Shown in pieces: positions 1-6,160 of a stretch of DNA of 54,971 nt (the first letter of the stretch is position 1; each line of letters opens with the position of its first letter). The stretch is from Micromonospora sp. MP36 (lineage in GTDB: Bacteria; Actinomycetota; Actinomycetes; Mycobacteriales; Micromonosporaceae), in the NCBI RefSeq assembly GCF_008119785.1, contig NZ_VSFA01000045.1:1-54971 (forward strand), read 5' to 3'. A program made the position numbers and the translations under genes. The notes under the pieces are model-generated. The model was given only the letters and a program-made list of their open reading frames with translations, was not told where the DNA came from and ran no database searches.

Positions 1-9
1 GTACTAGTT

Positions 10-43
10 CGGGGCCGGTCCGCAGTGGACCCGTCAGGCCCCG
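10..43 (-). terminator. Probable terminator after meaB
   Basis: Nested inverted repeat: outer arms CGGGGCC (10-16) and GGCCCCG (37-43), inner arms GGTCC (17-21) and GGACC (27-31) around a 5-nt loop. It overlaps the meaB stop codon. No U-run follows, which is common in GC-rich actinomycetes. Confidence 0.4.
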
Positions 44-1038
44 AGTTGGGCCAGCAGTTCGGCGGCGGCCGCGTACGGGTCGATCGCACCCTCGGCCACC
101 TTGGCGGCGAGGGTCGGCAACTGCGTACCGTCGCGCAGCGAGCCGATCCGGTCCCGGAGGGTGCCGAGCGCGATCGCCTCGACCTCGGCGGCGGCCCGCG
201 CCTCCCGGCGGCGGCGCAGCTCGCCGTGCCGCTCCAGCCAGTCGCGGTGCTTGTCGATCGCGGCGGCGATGTCGTCGATGCCCTCGCCCCGCGCGGCGAT
301 CGCCCGGACCACCTGCGGCCGCCACTCCCCCGGCCCGCGCTCGCCCAGCGCGATCATGCCCTGGATGTCGCGGACGGTGGCGTCGGCGCCGTCCCGGTCG
401 GCCTTGTTGACCACGAAGACGTCGGCGATCTCCAGGATGCCGGCCTTGACCGCCTGGATGGCGTCGCCCATGCCCGGGGCGAGCAGCACCAGGGTGGTGT
501 CGGCCAGCGAGGCCACCTCGACCTCGGCCTGCCCGACGCCCACCGTCTCCACCAGCACCACGTCGCAGCCGGCGCCCTCCAGCACCCGAACCGCCTGTGG
601 CGTGGCCGCGGAGAGCCCGCCGAGGTGCCCGCGGCTGGACATCGAGCGGATGTAGACGCCGGGGTCGGTGGCGTGGTCCTGCATCCGGACCCGGTCGCCG
701 AGGATCGCCCCGCCGGTGAACGGGCTGGACGGGTCGATGGCCAGCACCCCGACCCGGTGGCCGTGCGCCCGCAGCGCCCGGACCAGTTCGTTGGTGGTGG
801 TCGACTTGCCCACCCCCGGCGACCCGGTCAGCCCGACCACCTGGGCATGCCCGGCGTACGGCGCGAGGGCCGCCGCGACCTGCGGCAGCACCTCGTCGCC
901 GGACTCCACCAGGGTGATCAGCCGGGCCACCGCGCGGGGGTCACCCGCGCGGGCCCGCTCCACCAGCATCGGTACGTCCCGGCTGCGGCGCACCGATCCG
1001 GCGGCCGCAACCGGGGCGTTCTCGACGGCGTCGCTCAC
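34..1038 (-). CDS. meaB: MeaB, GTPase chaperone of B12-dependent acyl-CoA mutase
   Basis: This 334-residue protein belongs to the MeaB/ArgK G3E P-loop GTPase family. Members gate adenosylcobalamin loading and protect or repair methylmalonyl-CoA-type mutases in the cytosol. The Walker A motif GSPGVGKST lies at residues 72-80, followed by the family segment AIDPSSPFTGGAILGDRVRM. Length is normal for the family. The start is GTG at 1038. It lies 55 bp after the thiolase gene on the same strand, so the two may be cotranscribed. No mutA/mutB pair, the usual MeaB neighbour, is present; the only mutase here is the ethylmalonyl-CoA type at 20042-22048, so the client could be that enzyme or a mutase outside the window. 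Confidence 0.95.
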   Translation of the reverse strand: MSDAVENAPVAAAGSVRRSRDVPMLVERARAGDPRAVARLITLVESGDEVLPQVAAALAPYAGHAQVVGLTGSPGVGKSTTTNELVRALRAHGHRVGVLAIDPSSPFTGGAILGDRVRMQDHATDPGVYIRSMSSRGHLGGLSAATPQAVRVLEGAGCDVVLVETVGVGQAEVEVASLADTTLVLLAPGMGDAIQAVKAGILEIADVFVVNKADRDGADATVRDIQGMIALGERGPGEWRPQVVRAIAARGEGIDDIAAAIDKHRDWLERHGELRRRREARAAAEVEAIALGTLRDRIGSLRDGTQLPTLAAKVAEGAIDPYAAAAELLAQLGA

Positions 1039-1050
1039 TGTGCTGCCTCT

Positions 1051-1096
1051 GTTCGCGACTGCGGGGCTCGCAAGATCAGCTCGCTCCTCGCGCTCA
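1051..1096. repeat. Possible interspersed repeat between thiolase and meaB
   Basis: The spacer carries GCGACTGCGGGGCTCGC (1055-1071) and then several CTCGC-type words up to the thiolase stop codon at 1094-1096. From memory this wording recurs in many intergenic spacers of Micromonospora-type genomes. I see only one copy in this window, so the repeat status is an inference. Confidence 0.3.
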
Positions 1097-2293
1097 CTGC
1101 TCGGTCTCGGCGCTGGCCGGCACGTGGATGATCAGCGCGTCGCCCTGGCCGCCACCGCCGCAGAGCGCGGCCGCGCCGGTGCCGCCGCCCCGACGCTTGA
1201 GCTCCAGCGCCAGGGTGAGCACCAGCCGGGCGCCGGACATGCCGATCGGGTGGCCGAGCGCGATGGCGCCGCCGTTGACGTTGACCTTCTCCGGGCTGAC
1301 GCCCAGGTCCCGGGTGGACTGGATGCCGACCGCGGCGAACGCCTCGTTGATCTCGATGAGGTCGAGGTCGGCGACGGTCAGGCCAGCCTTCTTCAGGGCG
1401 TGGTTGATGGCGTTGGACGGCTGCGAGTGCAGGGAGTTGTCCGGGCCGGCCACGTTGCCGTGCGCCCCGATCTCGGCCAGCCAGGTCAGCCCCAACTCCT
1501 TGGCCTTGGCCTTGCTCATGACCACCACCGCGGCCGCGCCGTCGGAGATCGGCGAGGAACTGCCGGCGGTGATGGTGCCGTCCTTGGTGAACGCCGGGCG
1601 CAGCTTGGCCAGCGTCTCGACCGTGGTGTCCGGGCGGATGCCCTCGTCCTCGCTGATCACCAGCGGGTCGCCCTTGCGCTGCGGGATGATCACCGGGGTG
1701 ATCTCGTCGGCGAGGTGGCCGTTCTTCTGGGCGGCCGCGGCACGCTGGTGGCTGGCCGCCGCGAAGGCGTCCTGCTCCTCGCGGGTGATGCCGTGCTTCA
1801 CCCCGTGCCGCTCGGTCGACTCACCCATCGCGCAGCAGTCCCACGCGTCGGTGAGCCCGTCGAGGGCCATGTGGTCCTTGATCGTGACGTCGCCGTACTT
1901 GTAGCCGCTGCGCTGGCCGAGCAGCAGGTGCGGGGCGTTGGTCATCGACTCCATGCCGCCGGCCACCACGATGTCGAACTCGCCGGCCCGGATGAGCTGG
2001 TCGGCCAGGGCGATGGCGTCCAGGCCGGAGAGGCAGACCTTGTTGATGGTCAGCGCCGGGGTGGACATCGGGATGCCGGCCTCGACGGCCGCCTGGCGGG
2101 CGGGGATCTGGCCCGCGCCGGCCTGGAGCACCTGGCCCATGATCACGTACTGCACCTGGTCGGGGGTCACGCCGGCGCGCTCCAGGGCCGCCTTGATCGC
2201 GATGCCGCCGAGCCGGGTCGCCGGGAGATCCTTGAGGTTGCCCAGCAGGCGCCCCATCGGGGTCCGCGCGCCGCTGACGATCACCGAAGCCAT
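1094..2293 (-). CDS. Acetyl-CoA C-acetyltransferase (thiolase)
   Basis: A 399-residue thiolase II family enzyme, condensing two acetyl-CoA to acetoacetyl-CoA (or the reverse thiolysis). The nucleophilic Cys is in TINKVCLSG (C87). The C-terminal catalytic motifs INEAFA, GGAIALGHPIGMSGAR and CGGGGQGDA are all present. ATG at 2293 is preceded by GGAGG with a 5-nt spacer. It is divergent from the epimerase gene, and the 62-bp gap between them holds a likely repressor site (2330-2343). With 3-hydroxybutyryl-CoA dehydrogenase and Ccr elsewhere in the window it gives the first step of the ethylmalonyl-CoA route. A degradative beta-ketothiolase role is also possible. Confidence 0.93.
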   Translation of the reverse strand: MASVIVSGARTPMGRLLGNLKDLPATRLGGIAIKAALERAGVTPDQVQYVIMGQVLQAGAGQIPARQAAVEAGIPMSTPALTINKVCLSGLDAIALADQLIRAGEFDIVVAGGMESMTNAPHLLLGQRSGYKYGDVTIKDHMALDGLTDAWDCCAMGESTERHGVKHGITREEQDAFAAASHQRAAAAQKNGHLADEITPVIIPQRKGDPLVISEDEGIRPDTTVETLAKLRPAFTKDGTITAGSSSPISDGAAAVVVMSKAKAKELGLTWLAEIGAHGNVAGPDNSLHSQPSNAINHALKKAGLTVADLDLIEINEAFAAVGIQSTRDLGVSPEKVNVNGGAIALGHPIGMSGARLVLTLALELKRRGGGTGAAALCGGGGQGDALIIHVPASAETEQ

Positions 2294-2329
2294 GCCTGCC
2301 TCCGAGGGGGGTGCCGACCTGTACGCCTT

Positions 2330-2349
2330 AACGATTGTTCGGTCAGACT
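2330..2349 (+). promoter_or_regulatory. Operator-like palindrome and -10 box in front of mce
   Basis: AACGATTGTTCGGT (2330-2343) is an imperfect inverted repeat of TetR-operator size. CAGACT at 2344-2349 follows directly, and the mce ATG comes 6 nt later, so the mRNA is probably leaderless and the palindrome would lie between -35 and -10. The same site could also affect the divergent thiolase gene. Confidence 0.45.
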
Positions 2350-2355
2350 AGCGCC

Positions 2356-2826
2356 ATGGCTGAGAACTCCCCCGTCGAGCCCGCTGCCGACTATGTCACA
2401 GACATCGGCCTGCGCCGCATCGACCACGTCGGGATCGCCGTGGCCGACCTCGACGCCGCGATCGACTTCTACCAGCGCACCTTCGGGATGCGCTGCGTGC
2501 ACACCGAGACCAACGCCGAGCAGGGCGTACGCGAGGCGATGCTGGCCGTCGGGCCGACCACCGAGGGCGGCTGCCTGCAGCTGCTCGCCCCGCTGTCGCC
2601 GGAGTCGACGATCGCGAAGTTCCTGGACCGCAACGGGCCCGGCGTGCAGCAGGTCGCTTACACGGTGACGGACATCGACGCGGCCTGCGCGGCGCTGCGC
2701 GAGCGGGGCGTACGGCTGCTCTACGAGACCCCGCAGCGGGGCACCGCCGACTCCCGGATCAACTTCGTGCACCCGAAGGACGCCGGCGGCGTGCTGGTCG
2801 AGCTGGTCGAGCCGGCCGCCCACTGA
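2356..2826 (+). CDS. mce: Methylmalonyl-CoA (ethylmalonyl-CoA) epimerase
   Basis: A 156-residue VOC-fold protein that interconverts the (R) and (S) forms of methylmalonyl-CoA, and in the ethylmalonyl-CoA pathway also of ethylmalonyl-CoA. Strand 1 LRRIDHVGIAVADLDAAIDFY and the C-terminal INFVHPKDAGGVLVELVE carry the expected metal-ligand His and Glu residues. I chose ATG 2356 because it gives the normal family N-terminus; an upstream in-frame TTG at 2335 would run through the operator and -10 box. It is divergent from the thiolase and is followed by a terminator, so it is monocistronic. In Streptomyces, as I recall, mce neighbours scy/filP; here ccr lies between them. Confidence 0.93.
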   Translation: MAENSPVEPAADYVTDIGLRRIDHVGIAVADLDAAIDFYQRTFGMRCVHTETNAEQGVREAMLAVGPTTEGGCLQLLAPLSPESTIAKFLDRNGPGVQQVAYTVTDIDAACAALRERGVRLLYETPQRGTADSRINFVHPKDAGGVLVELVEPAAH

Positions 2827-2830
2827 GCCG

Positions 2831-2869
2831 AAAAGGAAGGGGCCCTGGCCAGCAGAGGGCCCTTCCTTT
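2831..2869 (+). terminator. Intrinsic terminator after mce
   Basis: AAAGGAAGG begins the left arm at 2832 and CCTTCCTTT ends the right arm at 2869. The stem is about 14 bp with one bulged G and a short loop, 5 bp after the mce stop. Confidence 0.75.
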
Positions 2870-2940
2870 CGCCGGGACCGAGCGCGGCGATGCGCGGTTC
2901 AGCGCTCCCGCGGACACCTCCACGCACCGGTGGATGCAGT

Positions 2941-2980
2941 TTTTCACAGGGGACTTCCGACCCTAGCTACCGTTCAGTAA
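2941..2980 (+). promoter_or_regulatory. ccr promoter overlapped by a TetR-type operator
   Basis: A possible -35 TTTTCA (2941-2946) is 17 nt from TAGCTA (2964-2969). The -10 box overlaps CTACCGTTCAGTAA (2967-2980), an imperfect palindrome. Thirteen of its 14 bases are identical to the site in front of the ethylmalonyl-CoA mutase at 22063-22076. A repressor bound here would block polymerase. Confidence 0.6.
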
Positions 2981-3108
2981 CGTCCGGCCCCACAAGAGTG
3001 CGACCGGTGCCGGATGTGTCGATTGCCGACATGGCGGACCCGTCGCACCGGCGCCGACGATGGCAGCACCCCTGCCCCGGTGTGGGTGCGGACGAACGGG
3101 AGGTCACC

Positions 3109-4464
3109 ATGCAGGACATCCTCGATGCGATCATGGCGGCGGAGGGCTCCGCGCAGCCGGAGCGGGAACTCGCCGGCCTCGCCGGCCTGCCGGTACCGGA
3201 GAGCTACCGGGGCGTGGTCGTCCGCGCCGAGGACACCCGGATGTTCGACGGCATGGCCACCCGGGACAAGGACCCGCGCAAGGCGCTGCACCTGCAGGAG
3301 GTGCCCACCCCCGAGCTCGGCCCGGGCGAGGCGCTGGTCGCGGTGATGGCCAGCGCGATCAACTACAACACGGTCTGGACCAGCATCTTCGAGCCGTTGC
3401 CCACGTTCAAGTTCCTCCAGCGCTACGGCCGGGTCTCCGACCTGGCCAGCCGGCACGACCTGCCGTACCACGTGGTGGGGTCGGACGCGGCCGGCGTGGT
3501 GCTGCGGACCGGGCCCGGGGTGACCCGGTGGAAGGCCGGCGACGAGGTGGTCGCGCACTGCCTCTCGGTGGAGCTGGAGGACGCGGCCGGCCACGACGAC
3601 ACCATGCTCGACCCGCAGCAGCGGATCTGGGGCTTCGAGACCAACTTCGGCGGCCTGGCCGAGCTCGCCGTGGTCAAGGCCAACCAGCTCATGCCGAAGC
3701 CGCGCCACCTGAGCTGGGAGGAGGCGGCCAGTCCCGGCCTGGTCAACTCCACCGCGTACCGGCAGCTCGTCTCCCACCACGGCGCGAACATGAAGCAGGG
3801 CGACGTGGTGCTGATCTGGGGCGCCTCCGGCGGCCTGGGCAGCTACGCCACCCAGATGGCCCTGGGCGGCGGCGCGATCCCGGTCTGCGTGGTCTCCTCC
3901 CCGGAGAAGGCCGAGCTGTGCCGGCGGATGGGCGCCGAACTGGTCATCGACCGGGCCGCCGAGGGTTTCCGGTTCTGGAAGGACGAGGACACCCAGGACC
4001 CGGACGAGTGGCGGCGCTTCGGCGAGCGGATCCGCGAGCTGACCGGCGGCGAGGATCCGGACATCGTCTTCGAGCACCCCGGCCGGGAGACCTTCGGCGC
4101 CAGCGTCTACGTCGCCAAGCGCGGCGGCACCATCGTCACCTGCGCCTCCACCAGCGGCTACCAGCACCAGTACGACAACCGATACCTCTGGATGCACCTC
4201 AAACGGATCGTCGGCAGCCACTTCGCCAACTACCACGAGGCGTGGCAGGCCAACCGCCTCGTGGCCCTCGGGAAGGTCCACCCGACCGTGTCGCGGACCT
4301 ACCCGCTGGAGCAGACCGGCCAGGCCGCGTACGAGGTGCACCGCAACGCGCACCAGGGCAAGGTGGGGGTGCGCTGCCTCGCCCCGACGGACGGCCTCGG
4401 CGTCCGGGACACCGAGCTGCGGGCCCGGCACGAAACCGCGATCAACCGGTTCCGCGGGCACTGA
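3109..4464 (+). CDS. ccr: Crotonyl-CoA carboxylase/reductase
   Basis: A 451-residue medium-chain dehydrogenase/reductase of the Ccr family. It reductively carboxylates crotonyl-CoA with NADPH and CO2 to (2S)-ethylmalonyl-CoA. The N-terminal segment with YRGVVVRAEDTRMF, the GroES-like region VVGSDAAGVVLRTGPGV, the nucleotide-binding GASGGLGSYATQMA and the late YDNRYLWMHLKRIVGSHFANYHEA stretch are characteristic. ATG 3109 follows GGGAGGT with 4 nt spacing; the reading frame stays open upstream to about 2890, but that part has no family similarity. The 5' leader is about 130 nt and the promoter carries the shared operator. Related reductases that use longer enoyl-CoAs for polyketide extenders exist, but absence of a PKS cluster favours the primary-metabolism enzyme. 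Confidence 0.95.
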   Translation: MQDILDAIMAAEGSAQPERELAGLAGLPVPESYRGVVVRAEDTRMFDGMATRDKDPRKALHLQEVPTPELGPGEALVAVMASAINYNTVWTSIFEPLPTFKFLQRYGRVSDLASRHDLPYHVVGSDAAGVVLRTGPGVTRWKAGDEVVAHCLSVELEDAAGHDDTMLDPQQRIWGFETNFGGLAELAVVKANQLMPKPRHLSWEEAASPGLVNSTAYRQLVSHHGANMKQGDVVLIWGASGGLGSYATQMALGGGAIPVCVVSSPEKAELCRRMGAELVIDRAAEGFRFWKDEDTQDPDEWRRFGERIRELTGGEDPDIVFEHPGRETFGASVYVAKRGGTIVTCASTSGYQHQYDNRYLWMHLKRIVGSHFANYHEAWQANRLVALGKVHPTVSRTYPLEQTGQAAYEVHRNAHQGKVGVRCLAPTDGLGVRDTELRARHETAINRFRGH

Positions 4465-4549
4465 CCGGTCCGGGTGGTCGCGGCACCGGCCGGGCAGTGG
4501 AGGCATTGCGCTTTCCATTGTGCGGAAGGCGATTCAGGGACCCCTCGAC

Positions 4550-4582
4550 AAAGGGCCGCGGGGCACCGACCGGCGGCCCTTT
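4550..4582 (+). terminator. Intrinsic terminator after ccr
   Basis: Perfect 10-bp arms AAAGGGCCGC (4550-4559) and GCGGCCCTTT (4573-4582) with a 13-nt loop and T-rich end, 86 bp after the ccr stop. Confidence 0.65.
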
Positions 4583-4738
4583 CGGCGCGCGACTCGCGTC
4601 CCGTCGGGCACGCCCGGAGCTGCCAAGATCGCTGTTCGGTCCGGCCCGGCCCGCCCACGAAGTTGACCATGTAAACAGGACACGAAAGCTTCCGACCGCT
4701 CTTGCGAAGCACCCTGGGGCGTCTGCCAGTATGTCCCA

Positions 4739-5992
4739 ATGCCCCAGCAGCAGTCCTCCCCTCTTGCGTTCTTCGATAACGCGAACACGCAGCCAGATTT
4801 CACCGTTGGCCTGCGCGGATACAACACCAACCAGGTCGACGACTTCATCGGCCGGTTGAGTGCCGCGCTGAGCCAGTCCGAGCAGGCCCGGGCCGAGGCC
4901 GAGCAGCGGATGAACGACGCCCAGCGCCGGCTCCGCCAGGCCGAGCAGCGCCAGAGCGCGCTGGAGCAGAAGCTCGCCGACACCAGCAAGCAGCTCGAGG
5001 AGAACAGCCGGCCGACCCTCTCCGGCCTGGGCACCCGCGTCGAGCAGATCCTCCGGCTGGCCGAGGAGCAGGCCAACGACCACCGCAACGAGGCCAAGCG
5101 CGAGTCGGAGGGCATCCTCTCCGCGGCCCGCCTCGAGGCGCGGGAGATCACCGACAAGGCGCGCGCCGAAGCGGCCGCCATGAAGGCCACCGCCGAGCGC
5201 GAGGCCGGTAGCGTCCGCACCGCCGCCGAGCGGGAGGCCGCCGAGGTCCGCGTGCAGGCTCGCCGCGAGGCGGACACTCTGCGCGCCGACGCCGAGCGGG
5301 AGACCAAGCAGCTGCGTACGGTCACCGCCCACGAGGTGGCCGAGCTGAAGTCCACCGTCGAGCGTGAGGTCGCCACCCTGCGGGCCACCGCCGAGCGGGA
5401 GATCACCCAGCAGCGGGCCAAGGCCGCCCGGGAGGCCGAGGAGAAGCGCGCCGAGGCGACCAAGCTGCTCACCGACGCGCGGGACAAGCGCGACAAGGAC
5501 CTGCAGGCCCTGGAGCTCCAGCTCGCCGAGCGGCGCGAGAAGGCCGAGCGCGAGGAGTCCGAGCGGCACGCCGCCCAGGTTGCGCAGACCCAGAAGCTGG
5601 TCAGCGAGGCCGAGCAGCGGGCCCGGGCCGCCCAGGAGCGGGCCAAGGAGATCGAGCAGCGGGCCGAGGCCCGCCGGGTCGAGTCCGAGCGCACCGCCAA
5701 CGAGACGGTGGACAAGGCCAAGGCGCTGGCCGACAAGACGCTGAACGAGGCGAAGGCCGAGGCGCAGCGTCTGCTCAGCGAGGCCCGCACCGAGGCGGAG
5801 CTGACCACCCAGGCGGCCCGCCGCGAGGTCGAGGACCTCACCCGGCAGAAGGACGCGGTCACCTCGCAGCTCGGGCAGATGCTCTCCGGCCTCGCCGGCA
5901 TCGTGCCGGGCGTGCCGGGCGGCGGCGCCAAGCCGGAGGCGGCCAAGGCCGGTGGCGCCGAGGACAAGGTGAGCGCCGAGTCGGCCAGCTGA
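4739..5992 (+). CDS. DivIVA-domain hendecad coiled-coil protein, Scy/FilP type
   Basis: A 417-residue protein, probably a polar cytoskeleton or polarisome component. The N-terminus holds the DivIVA-like signature FTVGLRGYNTNQVDDFI (residues 21-37), then a heptad coiled coil, then SGLGTRVEQILRLAEEQAND (95-114). From about 150 to 245 it has 11-residue repeats of the form RxxAEREAxxL, and a Gly/Pro-rich tail without coil follows. The next gene shares the same three-part layout. No membrane segment or enzyme motif is visible. ATG 4739 has no Shine-Dalgarno, but CAGTAT ends 6 nt before it, which suggests a leaderless mRNA. In Streptomyces the scy-filP pair next to mce organises tip growth; position and architecture support the same role, while orthology of each gene is uncertain. 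Confidence 0.85.
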   Translation: MPQQQSSPLAFFDNANTQPDFTVGLRGYNTNQVDDFIGRLSAALSQSEQARAEAEQRMNDAQRRLRQAEQRQSALEQKLADTSKQLEENSRPTLSGLGTRVEQILRLAEEQANDHRNEAKRESEGILSAARLEAREITDKARAEAAAMKATAEREAGSVRTAAEREAAEVRVQARREADTLRADAERETKQLRTVTAHEVAELKSTVEREVATLRATAEREITQQRAKAAREAEEKRAEATKLLTDARDKRDKDLQALELQLAERREKAEREESERHAAQVAQTQKLVSEAEQRARAAQERAKEIEQRAEARRVESERTANETVDKAKALADKTLNEAKAEAQRLLSEARTEAELTTQAARREVEDLTRQKDAVTSQLGQMLSGLAGIVPGVPGGGAKPEAAKAGGAEDKVSAESAS

Positions 5993-6019
5993 GACACCAC
6001 CCGCGACGGGGCATGAACC

Positions 6020-6063
6020 ACGGCGCGGGGTGACACCGGGTAACCGGTGCCACCCCGCGCCGT
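6020..6063 (+). terminator. Strong terminator between the two coiled-coil genes
   Basis: Outer arms of 13 bp (ACGGCGCGGGGTG at 6020-6032 and its complement ending at 6063) enclose an inner CACCGG/CCGGTG stem with a GTAA tetraloop, separated by one mismatch. It starts 28 bp after the upstream stop, so the two coiled-coil genes are probably separate transcripts. Confidence 0.8.
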
Positions 6064-6160
6064 CACGCTTTCCAGCCCGTTTCGACCCGTCAGTGAAGTA
6101 GGTCCCAACCGGGGCGTCCGTATCGCCCCAGCAGAACCGGATGCGTGTGAGGATGGGAGC

